The notes under the pieces are model-generated. The model did no database searches. It was not told the DNA's origin and saw only the letters and a list, made by a program, of their open reading frames with translations. DNA of 64,000 bases from Plantibacter flavus. GTDB lineage: Bacteria; Actinomycetota; Actinomycetes; Actinomycetales; Microbacteriaceae. This document shows positions 1 through 8,610 of the stretch, piece after piece. The stretch lies in assembly GCF_900177615.1 (NCBI RefSeq), contig NZ_FXAP01000002.1:558001-622000 (forward strand). The letters run 5' to 3'. Positions within the stretch are counted from its first letter, which is position 1, and the number at the start of each line of letters is the position of its first letter. Made by a program: the position numbers and the translations under genes.

Positions 1-1081
1 GCAGGATGCCGAGGTCGCGGAGGCTCGTTGCGATCTGCTCGTAGGCCGTGTTCCGCATGTCGATGAACGACCGGCCGGGGCCGACCTGCGACATCGCGGC
101 ACGATGGGCCCGCTCGACGTGGTCGTGGACCTCGCGCTGGGCCGCGGTGTACGACCCGCTCGCGGGGAAGGTCCTCGTGACGTCGGCGGTGTACAAGGAG
201 CGGGCTTCGACGCCGGCGTCCATGAGGATGAGGTGCTCGGGGAGGACCGGACCGTCGCAGCGCGTCCAGTGCAGCGTGGGAGCGTGCGGCCCGCTGCCGA
301 TGATCGTCGAGTACCCGACACCGTTGCCGAACGTGCGGGCGTGGCGCTCGAAGGTCGACTGCAACCAGCGTTCTCCGCCGAACTCGATGGCGGCGGGCAG
401 TTCGCGCACGACCGAGCGGAACCCGCCGACCGTGGCGTCCACGGCGGCGCGGAGCTGCGCGATCTCCCAGTCGTCCTTGACGAGCTTCGCGGCGGACAGG
501 GCGATGAGGAGCGCTCGCGACGCCGCGAATCGACCGTCGACCCGGGGCTCCGGGGCGCCTGCGCGGAGCGCGTCGGCGGGCACGATGGCGAGGGACTCGT
601 CCAGCACCTCGAGGGAGCGGACCTCGATGCCGAGCGCCTCCGCCCACTGGGGGAGTCCGGCGGATGGGCCGATCCAGAGCTCGCCGCGCATGGCGTCGGC
701 GTAGAACGCCTCCTCACCAGGACCGACGGGTTCGGCGAGGTACAGCGTCGCGTCGTGGCCACCAGCGGTCGGCCGCATGACGAGGACCGCGCCCTCCGCC
801 TGACAGGAGGTGAGCCACACGAAGTCGCTGTCGGGTCGGAACGGGAACTCGGTGTCGTTCGCGCGCGTCACGGCGCGTCCCGCGGTGACCACGAGCCAGT
901 GGCCGGGGAACTGCGCGCTGATGACGTCGCGGTGACGCCCGGCGGCTGCGCCGGCACCCTCGGCGAGGTCGACGGAGCGGTCCACCGCACCCCAGCCCGT
1001 CGCGAGGTACTCGCGGAAGGCGCCGTCCCGGGGGAGTGGCTGGGTGCGGGGGTCGCGGAACTGCAGGCTGTCTGGACACAT
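1..1081 (-). CDS. pepP: Xaa-Pro aminopeptidase (peptidase M24B), 3' end outside window
   Basis: Removes an N-terminal residue that precedes proline from peptides; a cytoplasmic dimetal hydrolase. The reverse-strand frame is open from an ATG at 1081 to the window edge (about 360 residues). The N-terminal half has the aminopeptidase P N-domain pattern (GHWLVVTAGR, then FPFRPDSDFVWLT). The pita-bread domain follows, with the first two metal-binding aspartates visible in LMDAG and TADVTRTFP. The later His and Glu ligands lie beyond base 1. No strong ribosome site precedes the ATG. The family assignment is firm; the truncation is only the window edge. Confidence 0.9.
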   Translation of the reverse strand, partial: MCPDSLQFRDPRTQPLPRDGAFREYLATGWGAVDRSVDLAEGAGAAAGRHRDVISAQFPGHWLVVTAGRAVTRANDTEFPFRPDSDFVWLTSCQAEGAVLVMRPTAGGHDATLYLAEPVGPGEEAFYADAMRGELWIGPSAGLPQWAEALGIEVRSLEVLDESLAIVPADALRAGAPEPRVDGRFAASRALLIALSAAKLVKDDWEIAQLRAAVDATVGGFRSVVRELPAAIEFGGERWLQSTFERHARTFGNGVGYSTIIGSGPHAPTLHWTRCDGPVLPEHLILMDAGVEARSLYTADVTRTFPASGSYTAAQREVHDHVERAHRAAMSQVGPGRSFIDMRNTAYEQIATSLRDLGIL

Positions 1082-1262
1082 GGAGATCAGTAAGCCACCC
1101 GCTGTGGACGCCGTCAAGCTGCGAGGCCCGGAGTCAGCGGAACATCTCGTCGATGTGGTCTGAACCGTCGTTTCGTCCTGTACGACCGGCACTCACGGCG
1201 GAGGGGATGGACGGATCGTCGGCAGGTTGACACCTGTTCGGACGCCTCCGCAGAATGACGGC

Positions 1263-1646
1263 ATGACAGGAACCGCCGACACCGGCACCAGCGCCACGCT
1301 CGACTTCAACCTCGATGCGAAGGTGTTCGACATGGTGTCGTCGTCCGCGAGCGTCGTCGACGCCGACGCGCCCACGCGATTCGTCTACCACGAGACGCAC
1401 GGCGTGCTGTGGGGCGAATACGTCGGTGACACCGTCTCCGTCGGACGGTTCTGCGGGGTGCGCACCGGCGAACGCATCGACATCTCGTTCGTGCACCGCA
1501 ACCGTGCCGGCGACCTGACGACGCGCGGCGAAGCGAGCTCGATCATCTCCCGCGCCGAGGACGGCTCGTTCATCCTCACCGAGGACTTCGTCGGCCCGGA
1601 CGGACAGGCCCACGTCAGCGTCTGTCGGGAGATCGCCGCCGCCTGA
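1263..1646 (+). CDS. small conserved protein, annotated elsewhere as N-acetylglutamate-synthase-like
   Basis: A 127-residue acidic cytoplasmic protein without signal peptide or membrane segment. It consists of short beta-strand-rich units (FVYHETHGVLWGEYVGD, then VGRFCGVRTGERIDISF), a layout I associate with a small beta-repeat family sometimes labelled N-acetylglutamate synthase; it shows no acetyltransferase acetyl-CoA motif, so an enzymatic role is doubtful. An in-frame TTG at 1227 would add 12 residues; the ATG at 1263 is preferred because the extension is proline-rich and unlike the rest. It stands alone and converges on the Lrp-type regulator. Confidence 0.6.
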   Translation: MTGTADTGTSATLDFNLDAKVFDMVSSSASVVDADAPTRFVYHETHGVLWGEYVGDTVSVGRFCGVRTGERIDISFVHRNRAGDLTTRGEASSIISRAEDGSFILTEDFVGPDGQAHVSVCREIAAA

Positions 1647-1679
1647 GTCGTTCAGGGCCGGCGCGCCACCGTCGCCGGG

Positions 1680-2240
1680 TCAGCGTCCGCGTCGCTCCGG
1701 CACCCGCTGGGCGCGCTCGTCGCTCGTGCGGACGAACCGCGTCATGCCGAAGCGCTCGCCGGAGTCCTCGACGCTCGTGCGTTCGGACCTCGTCATGCGG
1801 AGCGACACGTTCGACCGCTCCTCGTCCATGAGGAAGACGGTCGTCGTCGCCTTGATGGACGGCCACTGTGCGAGTCGGGTGGCGACCAGTTCGTGGATCG
1901 CCGCCACGTCGGGGGCCCGGATCAGCATCATCGCGTCGTGCTCGCCCGTCGTGACGGCGAAGTACTCCAGCTCCGGGACCGAGGACAGCCGCGCGCGGAA
2001 GTCCGCCCACTGGCTCTGGCGCAGTGTGATGAAGACCATGGCCGCGACACCGAGCCCGACCGTGGCCGGCTCGATCTCCGCGTGGACCCCCTTCAGGACG
2101 CCGGCACGGAGCATCGCCTCGTAGCGCGAGTAGGCGTTCGAGCGGGAGATCCCGAGCTCCTCCGCGAGTGCGGCGACCGAAGCCCGCCCGTCCTCCCGCA
2201 GCAGCTCCAACATGCGGATGTGGGTGTCGTCGAGTTGCAT
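1680..2240 (-). CDS. Lrp/AsnC-family transcriptional regulator
   Basis: A 186-residue DNA-binding protein. Residues 1-60 form the AsnC-type helix-turn-helix (MQLDDTHIRMLELLREDG, then VAALAEELGISRSNAYSR). The C-terminal half is the ligand-sensing RAM domain (VFITLRQ, FAVTTGEHDAMMLI). The ATG at 2240 matches the usual family start; an upstream in-frame extension to 2324 has no family resemblance. It is divergent from the peptide ABC operon starting at 2415, so it probably regulates that operon and itself through the AT-richer stretch between them. Lrp-type proteins usually respond to an amino acid; which one cannot be read here. Confidence 0.88.
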   Translation of the reverse strand: MQLDDTHIRMLELLREDGRASVAALAEELGISRSNAYSRYEAMLRAGVLKGVHAEIEPATVGLGVAAMVFITLRQSQWADFRARLSSVPELEYFAVTTGEHDAMMLIRAPDVAAIHELVATRLAQWPSIKATTTVFLMDEERSNVSLRMTRSERTSVEDSGERFGMTRFVRTSDERAQRVPERRGR

Positions 2241-2349
2241 CGATTGCTCCAAACGTCCAGATTCGGCGGTGGTCCTGGCGGTCGATTGAGAGGATATGGC
2301 AGATTCGCCGCGAAATCGAGACAATTCTTCTTTGGTAACGGCTTGTGGA

Positions 2350-2379
2350 TTGACGAATGATCGCGTATCGCACTACTTT
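2350..2379 (+). promoter_or_regulatory. putative sigma-70-type promoter of the peptide ABC operon
   Basis: TTGACG at 2350-2355 is followed after 18 bases by TACTTT at 2374-2379. It lies about 35 bases upstream of the TTG start of the binding-protein gene, in a locally A/T-rich gap shared with the divergent Lrp-type gene. Assignment is by consensus only. Confidence 0.45.
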
Positions 2380-2414
2380 CAGCTCATCCCTCCAACCAGA
2401 TAAGGAGCTCCACC

Positions 2415-3998
2415 TTGTCACGATCCTTCAGCCGCACGAGCCGGCGCGGCATGGCGGCCCTCGGCCTCGCCCTCGCCGCCGGCCTCGCGCTCAGCGCCTG
2501 CTCCCCCTCAGGTGGCTCCGATGACAGCGCGGGCAAGTCGCTCGTCGTCGACGCGTCCTTCGACCTCAAGACCGCCGACCCGAACCGCGAGTACGAGACG
2601 ACCGGCTCGATCGTCGCGAAGGCGCTCTACGAGACCCTCCTCACCTTCCAGGGCGACGACGTCACCGCCCCGGTCGACGGCCTCGCGAGCTACGAGATGA
2701 ACGCCGACAACACGGTGATGACCCTCACGATGAAGGACGGCAAGAAGTTCTCCGACGGCTCCGACGTGACCGTCGACGACGCGGTGTTCTCGCTGCAGCG
2801 CGTCCAGGGTGTGAAGGGCAACCCGTCCTTCCTGCTCGACGGCGTCACGATCGAGAAGACGTCGGACACGACCCTCACGCTCACCTCGGCGACGCCGAAC
2901 CCCGCCCTCCCGTTCATCCTTCCGAACCCGGCCCTCGGCGTCGTGAACAAGAAGGTCGTCGAGGAGAACGGTGGCAGCGCGACCGCCGACGACGCGGCCG
3001 AGTCGTTCCTCAACACCACGTCCGCGGGCTCCGGCCCGTACAAGCTCGAGTCCTTCGACGCCGCCTCGCAGGTCGTCTTCACGGCGAACCCCGAGTACAC
3101 GGGGACCAAGCCCGCGTACGAGCGCGTCGTCCTCCGCAACGTGCAGGGCCCGACCCAGAAGCTCAACGTCGAGGCCGGTGACTCGCAGGTCGCCCTCGAC
3201 CTGAACCCCGATCAGGTCTCCGAGCTCGACGACTCGAAGGTGAAGATCATCGCGAACCCCTCGCGCTACATGATCTTCCTCATGCTCAACCAGGACCCCG
3301 CGATCAGCGACATCACGAGCAACCCGAAGTTCCTCGAGGCCGTCAAGCTCGGCATCGACTACGACAAGATCGTCGACCTCGCCGGCGACGGTTCCGTCCG
3401 TCCCGGTGGCTTCATCCCCTCGATCTTCAACGGTGCGCTCGACGCCGCCGACGGCAACCAGTTCGACGCCGATGCGGCGAAGGCGGCCCTCAAGGAGTCC
3501 GGTTACGCCGGCGAAGCCGTCACGTTGAACTTCCCGAACGACATCACGGTGCAGGGGCTCTCGCTCCAGAGCATCGCGGAGTCGGTCCAGGCGCAGCTGA
3601 AGTCGGTCGGCATCACCATCACGCTGGCCCCGGCTCCGGTCGCCACCGAGCTGGACGCCTACCGCGACGGCAAGGAGACCGTGGGTCTCTGGTACTGGGG
3701 TCCGGACTTCCCGGACCCGTCGAACTACCTCGCGTTCACGCCGGGTGAGCTCGTCGGCCTCCGCGCGGGCTGGCCGGCAGGCGCCGACCCGACCGTGACC
3801 GACCTCGCGAACGCGGCGCTCGCCGCGACCGACACGGACGCCCGTGCCGCCGCGTACCAGGACCTCCAGAAGGCGCAGAACGCGAGCGGACCGTTCATCC
3901 CGCTCCTGCAGCCGGCGCAGAACGTGGTCACCGCGACCACGATCACCGAGGTTCCGCTGAACCCGACGTGGACCGTCGATCTTGCCGGAATCAAGTAG
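2415..3998 (+). CDS. peptide ABC transporter substrate-binding lipoprotein (SBP family 5)
   Basis: A 527-residue extracellular receptor delivering oligopeptides to the permeases encoded next. A signal peptide ends in the lipobox LSAC, with the lipidated cysteine at about residue 29. The mature protein follows the DppA/OppA fold, with a motif such as KLNVEAGDSQVALDL and the typical tail (VKLGIDYDKIV, ADEPPLNPTW-like ending). Translation starts at TTG 2415, supported by AAGGAGC seven bases upstream. It is the first gene of a five-gene operon and overlaps the next gene by 17 bases. The ligand class (peptide) comes from family and neighbours, not from a binding residue. Confidence 0.9.
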   Translation: MSRSFSRTSRRGMAALGLALAAGLALSACSPSGGSDDSAGKSLVVDASFDLKTADPNREYETTGSIVAKALYETLLTFQGDDVTAPVDGLASYEMNADNTVMTLTMKDGKKFSDGSDVTVDDAVFSLQRVQGVKGNPSFLLDGVTIEKTSDTTLTLTSATPNPALPFILPNPALGVVNKKVVEENGGSATADDAAESFLNTTSAGSGPYKLESFDAASQVVFTANPEYTGTKPAYERVVLRNVQGPTQKLNVEAGDSQVALDLNPDQVSELDDSKVKIIANPSRYMIFLMLNQDPAISDITSNPKFLEAVKLGIDYDKIVDLAGDGSVRPGGFIPSIFNGALDAADGNQFDADAAKAALKESGYAGEAVTLNFPNDITVQGLSLQSIAESVQAQLKSVGITITLAPAPVATELDAYRDGKETVGLWYWGPDFPDPSNYLAFTPGELVGLRAGWPAGADPTVTDLANAALAATDTDARAAAYQDLQKAQNASGPFIPLLQPAQNVVTATTITEVPLNPTWTVDLAGIK

Positions 3999-5055
3999 CG
4001 TCGCACCGACGACGTCCAGCGCGCGAGCGGGTCTCCACCCGCTCGCGCGCTACCTCGGCATCCGGCTCGGACTCACGGTCCTCCTGATGTTCGGGGTGAC
4101 GCTCGTCACCTTCACGCTGACCAACCTCGTCCCCGCGGACCCCGTGCAGGCGGCGCTCGGTGAGCAGGCCGCAGCGGATCCGACGATCGTCGCGCAGTTC
4201 CGCGAGAGCGCCGGCCTCGACAAGCCACTGCCCGTCCAGTACGTCACCTACGTCGCGAACCTGTTCCAGGGCGACCTCGGGACCTCGCAGCAGACCCGCG
4301 GCGCCGTCGCGGACGAACTCGGTCGCGCCTTCCCGGCCACGGCCGAACTGGCGCTCACCGCCATCGTCATCTCGATCGTGATCGGCGTCGGCCTCGGCAT
4401 GTGGGCCGCGCTGCGCCGGAAGACGATCACCGACCAGGTCATCCGGGTCGTGAGCCTCATCGGCATCTCGGTGCCGTCGTTCTGGCTCGCCCTCGTCGTC
4501 TACTTCGTGTTCTTCTCCCAGCTGCACTGGTTCCCGGGCTCCGGGCGACTCTCGCCCGCGGCGATCCCGCCGCCGAAGGTCACCGGGATGTACACGATCG
4601 ACGCGTTGCTCGCCGGCCAGTGGTCGACCTTCGGCGACGCCATCGCCCACCTGATCCTGCCCGCCTCGGTCCTGGCGCTCTACACGATCGGCCTGCTCAC
4701 CCGGTTCGCTCGGTCGGCGATCCTCGAGGTGCTCGACCTCGACTACGTGCGTGCAGCGCGGGCGAAGGGCCTTCCCGGCCACGTCGTCGTGACCCGGTAC
4801 GTCCTCCGCGGGGCGCTCGTCCCCATCATCACCGTGCTCGGCGTCGCCTTCGGGTCGTTGCTGTCCGGGACGGTGCTCGTCGAGAAGGTGTACTCGTGGC
4901 ACGGTCTCGGCGAGTACGCGTACTCCGCGGCGACCAAACTCGACCTGCCCGCGATCATGGGCGTCGGGCTCATCGTCGGCTTCGTGTACATCGGCCTGAA
5001 CTTCCTGGTCGACGTGCTGTACGGCTTCATCGACCCGAGAGTGAGGGTGGCATGA
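3982..5055 (+). CDS. peptide ABC transporter permease, DppB type
   Basis: A 357-residue inner-membrane subunit with six predicted membrane segments. After the first segment it shows the family pattern FTLTNLVPADPVQAALG and the loop DKPLPVQYVTYVANLFQGDLG. The ATPase-docking EAA loop is in LDYVRAARAKGLPG. It ends in GFIDPRVRVA, typical of DppB. The start is a TTG inside the end of the binding-protein gene; no later start fits better before the first helix. Its stop overlaps the ATG of the next permease (ATGA). Confidence 0.88.
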   Translation: MPESSSVAPTTSSARAGLHPLARYLGIRLGLTVLLMFGVTLVTFTLTNLVPADPVQAALGEQAAADPTIVAQFRESAGLDKPLPVQYVTYVANLFQGDLGTSQQTRGAVADELGRAFPATAELALTAIVISIVIGVGLGMWAALRRKTITDQVIRVVSLIGISVPSFWLALVVYFVFFSQLHWFPGSGRLSPAAIPPPKVTGMYTIDALLAGQWSTFGDAIAHLILPASVLALYTIGLLTRFARSAILEVLDLDYVRAARAKGLPGHVVVTRYVLRGALVPIITVLGVAFGSLLSGTVLVEKVYSWHGLGEYAYSAATKLDLPAIMGVGLIVGFVYIGLNFLVDVLYGFIDPRVRVA

Positions 5056-5933
5056 CCGACGTCCTCGCCGTCCAGACCAAGCGCAAGGGCCGCCTCCGCA
5101 TCTCGAAGCAGCTGCGCACCCCGCTCGCCGTCGCGGGTGGCGTCATCGTGCTCTTCTGGCTGCTCGTCGCGGTGCTCGCGCCGTGGATCCGGCCGTTCGA
5201 CCCGCTCGCCCAGGACTTCGACCGGCTGCAGGCCCCGAGTGCCGCGCACTGGTTCGGCACCGATCAGGTGGGCCGCGACGTCCTGTCCCGGGTCGTCAGC
5301 GGCGCGCAGGTCTCGATCCCGCTCGCCCTCATGCTCGTGATCTTCGCGATGCTCATCGGATCGCTCCTCGGGGCGATCGCCGGCTACTTCGGCAAGGCCC
5401 TCGACGAGACCATCATGCGGATCGCCGACCTCGTGTTCGCGTTCCCGACGATCATCCTCGCGATGGTCATCGCCGCAGCGCTCGGCCCGAGCCTCACGAA
5501 CGCCGTCATCGCGATGCTCATCGTGTCGTGGCCGGCCTATGCCCGCGTGACGCGTTCGCTCGTCATCGGAGCCAGGGGAGCCGAGTACGTCATCGCCGGT
5601 CGTCTGCTCGGCAACGGGCCGTTCACCTCGCTCGGCAAGGACATCCTGCCGAACGTCGTGTCGCCGGTCGTCGTGCTCGCCACCCTCGACGTCGGTACGG
5701 CCATCCTGCTGCTGTCGGGTCTCTCGTTCCTCGGCCTCGGTGCCGTCCCGCCGACGCCGGACTGGGGTGCGATGGTGTCCGACGGGGTGCAGAACTTCTC
5801 CTCCTGGTGGATCGCGGTCTTCCCGGGACTCGCCATCCTCACGGTGGTGCTCGCCTTCAACTTCCTCGGCGACGCCCTCCGCGACGCCCTCGACCCCCGG
5901 TCGCAGGAAGCCGTGCAGGGGCGCGCGCTGTGA
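5052..5933 (+). CDS. peptide ABC transporter permease, DppC type
   Basis: A 293-residue membrane subunit pairing with the preceding DppB-type protein. The N-terminal arm and first helix are followed by the DppC hallmark HWFGTDQVGRDVLSR. The EAA loop reads AEYVIAGRLLGNGPF; the conserved SFLGLGAVPPTPDWGAMV and a terminal DALDPR complete the family pattern. The ATG overlaps the previous stop by four bases, implying translational coupling. Confidence 0.9.
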   Translation: MTDVLAVQTKRKGRLRISKQLRTPLAVAGGVIVLFWLLVAVLAPWIRPFDPLAQDFDRLQAPSAAHWFGTDQVGRDVLSRVVSGAQVSIPLALMLVIFAMLIGSLLGAIAGYFGKALDETIMRIADLVFAFPTIILAMVIAAALGPSLTNAVIAMLIVSWPAYARVTRSLVIGARGAEYVIAGRLLGNGPFTSLGKDILPNVVSPVVVLATLDVGTAILLLSGLSFLGLGAVPPTPDWGAMVSDGVQNFSSWWIAVFPGLAILTVVLAFNFLGDALRDALDPRSQEAVQGRAL

Positions 5934-5971
5934 GCGGCGCACGCGGTGCGAGCGACCCGAAAGGACGCGAC

Positions 5972-6793
5972 ATGACCCAGTCAGCAGGCGGCACCGGTGG
6001 CGGGATCGTCATCGAGGGGCTCACGCTCGGCTTCGGTCGCGGTGCCGCGACCAAGCAGATCCTCCGCGGCATCGACCTCGAGGTCCCCGCCGGTCGCATC
6101 ACCGGACTGGCCGGTGAGTCGGGGTCAGGCAAGACCATGACCGGGCTCGCGATCTGCGGGCTCCTGCCGGCCGGCGCGGACCTCGGCGGCAGCATCCGCT
6201 TCGACGGCACCGAACTCGTGGGGCTCAAGCAGCGCACCATGAACCGGTACCGCGGCACGGAGATCGCGATGATCTTCCAGGACCCGACCGCGAGCCTGCA
6301 CCCCATGCTCACGGTCGAGGCCCAGCTCGTCGACCACTACCGGCACCACACGGGAGCCTCGAAGGCGGCCGCCCACGCGCGGGCGCTCGAGATGCTCGGC
6401 CTCGTCGCCGTCCCGAACCCGGAGGCGGCGCTGCGCAAGTACCCGCACCAGTTCTCGGGCGGACAGCTGCAGCGCATCGCGATCGCCTCGGCGCTCATGT
6501 GCGAGCCCTCCGTGCTCATCGCCGACGAACCGACGACCGCGCTCGACGTCACGGTCCAGGCCGGCATCCTCCGCCTGCTGCGGAAGCTGTGCGACGAGCT
6601 CGGGATCGCGATCATCCTCGTCACCCACGACCTCGGGGTGATGTCGGCGCTCGCCGACACGATCGCGGTCATGCGGCTCGGCGAGATCGTCGAGCACGGC
6701 AGCCGGTACCAGGTCATCACCGATCCGCAGCACGAGTACACCAAGGCGCTCATCGACGCGCTGCCCGACACGGGAACGGAGGCGGCGTCATGA
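5972..6793 (+). CDS. peptide ABC transporter ATP-binding protein, DppD type
   Basis: A 273-residue nucleotide-binding subunit. It has Walker A GESGSGKT (about residues 48-55), the Q-loop IFQDP, the signature FSGGQLQRI, Walker B VLIADEP and the H-loop histidine in LVTHD. The ATG at 5972 follows GAAAGGA at good spacing; an in-frame GTG at 5930, overlapping the previous stop, would add 14 residues that do not resemble the family. It lacks an obvious C-terminal cysteine-rich iron-sulfur motif. Confidence 0.9.
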   Translation: MTQSAGGTGGGIVIEGLTLGFGRGAATKQILRGIDLEVPAGRITGLAGESGSGKTMTGLAICGLLPAGADLGGSIRFDGTELVGLKQRTMNRYRGTEIAMIFQDPTASLHPMLTVEAQLVDHYRHHTGASKAAAHARALEMLGLVAVPNPEAALRKYPHQFSGGQLQRIAIASALMCEPSVLIADEPTTALDVTVQAGILRLLRKLCDELGIAIILVTHDLGVMSALADTIAVMRLGEIVEHGSRYQVITDPQHEYTKALIDALPDTGTEAAS

Positions 6794-7569
6794 CGCTGCT
6801 GCACCTCGACGACGTCCACGTGACGTACAAGCTGCCCGGTCGCGGCACGCTGAACGCGGTCGACGGCGTGAGCTTCGACCTCGAACCGCGACAGGTGCTC
6901 GGCCTGGTGGGGGAGTCGGGCTGCGGCAAGTCGACCCTCGCGCGAGCGGTCTGCGGGCTGGAACCGACCTCGGGTGGCGCGATCACGTTCAACGGGACGC
7001 CGATCGGCAAGCTGGGCCTCCGGAAGCGCGCACCCGAACTGCTGCGGATCCAGATGGTCTTCCAGAACCCCTATGCCTCCCTGAACCCGCGCCGCACGAT
7101 CGGGAGCCAGATCGAGGACGGCCTCCGGGTCAACCCGGTCCGCGACGCGTGGGACGTCGGTCAGTTGCTCGAACACGTCGAGCTCGACGCCAACAGCCGC
7201 ACCCGCTACCCGCACCAGTTCTCGGGCGGCCAGCGGCAGCGCATCGCGATCGCCCGGGCCATCGCGGCGGGTCCGGAGCTGCTCATCGGCGACGAACCGA
7301 TCGCCTCGCTCGACGCCTCCCTGCAGGCACGGGTGGCGAAGCTCATGCGGAAGCTGGCGGTCGAGACGGGCGCGGCGCTCCTCTTCATCAGCCACGACCT
7401 GTCCGTCGTGCGGGTCATCGCGGACGACGTGGCGGTCATGAGCGCCGGTCGCATCGTCGAACACGGTCCGGTGGACCGCGTCTGGTCCGACCCGCAGGAC
7501 GCCTACACGCAGCGGCTCCTCGCGGCGATCCCGGTCGTCGACGGACTCGGCACCCTCCCCGGCGCCTAG
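6790..7569 (+). CDS. peptide ABC transporter ATP-binding protein, DppF type
   Basis: A 259-residue second ATPase of the heterodimer. Walker A is GESGCGKS (about residues 43-50); the Q-loop VFQNPYASLNPRRT is the classic OppF/DppF form. The signature FSGGQRQRIAIARAI and LLIGDEPIASLDAS follow, and SHDLSVV supplies the H-loop. The start overlaps the previous stop (ATGA). The gene closes the operon and is followed by a long inverted repeat. Confidence 0.9.
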   Translation: MTLLHLDDVHVTYKLPGRGTLNAVDGVSFDLEPRQVLGLVGESGCGKSTLARAVCGLEPTSGGAITFNGTPIGKLGLRKRAPELLRIQMVFQNPYASLNPRRTIGSQIEDGLRVNPVRDAWDVGQLLEHVELDANSRTRYPHQFSGGQRQRIAIARAIAAGPELLIGDEPIASLDASLQARVAKLMRKLAVETGAALLFISHDLSVVRVIADDVAVMSAGRIVEHGPVDRVWSDPQDAYTQRLLAAIPVVDGLGTLPGA

Positions 7570-7586
7570 CCGGACCCCTGCTCCGT

Positions 7587-7657
7587 CCCTGTCTCAGGAG
7601 CGTCTCGGCGTGCCGGGTCCCCCGCGCTCGACACGCCGAGGCGTTCCTGAGTCAGGG
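7587..7657 (+). terminator. long imperfect inverted repeat after the peptide operon
   Basis: Two 26-base arms (7587-7612 and 7632-7657), complementary with few mismatches, could form a long stem. There is no T-tract. It sits between convergent genes, so it could end transcription from either side. Confidence 0.5.
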
Positions 7658-7663
7658 AACCGG

Positions 7664-8431
7664 TCAGCGGAGGGTCGGCGGGGCGACCGGGCCGGGGGAG
7701 TCGTCGATGAACGGGCGGTCGATGGTCTCCCGGACGAGCAGTTCGAGGAGGCGGAACGCCCCGACCGCTGCGAGCTGCACGAGGAGCAGGGGACCGAGGA
7801 GCGCGCCCGCGTACTGCAACCAGACGAGGAGTCTCCGTTCCTCCCGCCAGCACACGGCGAGGACCGCGGGTGCCACCGCGAGGCCGAGCCACCCGGGCGT
7901 CGGAGCGCCGAGCACGGGCGTGACGAGTCCGATCGTCGCGACCCAGACGGCCAGGACCCCGAGGACCGACTGCCCGATCAGCACGGCGGCGACGCCTGGA
8001 GCGTGCCTGACGTACCGCTCGACCGACACGACGGCCCACATGAGCCAGGCCCGGAGGAGCGGCACCCGCTGCTGGCGGAGTCCGACACGGAACTGTCGAT
8101 CGTCCTCGAACCGCTGCTCGAGTGCCTGGTCCGGCGGGAGCCCGAGTGCGAGGAGCGCGCGGTGGTCGTGCACGACGGCCGGCGCGGACTGCCGGCCGTA
8201 GCTGCCGATGAAGCTCCACAGGATGCCCGGGACGGACGCGAGGTCGGTCCATCCCTCCGCCCGGGCGCCGTCGTACCCGTCGTCTGAGGCCGGTGCCCAC
8301 ACGACGGGACCGTCCGGGGCGTGCTCCTGGAAACCGATCCGCCGCTCGAGCCGGAACCGGCGTCCGGTCGGGGGGATCTGCGCCAGGTCGATCCGCTGCA
8401 GCGGCTGCTCATCGTCGTCGAGGTAGGGCAT
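7664..8431 (-). CDS. DUF1353-domain membrane protein
   Basis: A 255-residue protein of unknown function. Residues about 20-110 carry the DUF1353 pattern: TDLASVPG, then an aromatic-rich WSFIGSYGR and the VVHDHRALL stretch. About two to four hydrophobic segments follow (around LMWAVVSVERYV, VAAVLIGQSVLGVLAVWVA and LQYAGALLGPLLLV). DUF1353 is common in phage and toxin-like settings as a stand-alone domain, so fusion to membrane helices is worth noting. It is convergent with the peptide operon and has no obvious partner. Confidence 0.65.
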   Translation of the reverse strand: MPYLDDDEQPLQRIDLAQIPPTGRRFRLERRIGFQEHAPDGPVVWAPASDDGYDGARAEGWTDLASVPGILWSFIGSYGRQSAPAVVHDHRALLALGLPPDQALEQRFEDDRQFRVGLRQQRVPLLRAWLMWAVVSVERYVRHAPGVAAVLIGQSVLGVLAVWVATIGLVTPVLGAPTPGWLGLAVAPAVLAVCWREERRLLVWLQYAGALLGPLLLVQLAAVGAFRLLELLVRETIDRPFIDDSPGPVAPPTLR

Positions 8432-8610
8432 GCGGACATCCTCCCGCAGCCCACCGTCAGGTGTGAGTCCCCTGGATGTCGGCCCCTGACCTTGCTCACG
8501 AGTTTCCCGCGTCGTAGCGTGGCGTTCCGTCGCCGTTCAACCGAGTCTGGTCAGATGGTCAAACAGCTGCGATGCGGTTCGGAGAGCATCGCTCGAACGA
8601 GAGTTGTCAC

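Noticed and set aside
104-1093. 329-residue forward frame at the window start
   Set aside because: It is the antisense of the Xaa-Pro aminopeptidase gene, which has conserved catalytic motifs.
4743-5942. Long reverse-strand open frame opposite the peptide permeases
   Set aside because: It is rich in Asp, Glu and Arg as expected for the antisense of GC-rich coding DNA, and the forward genes match known families.
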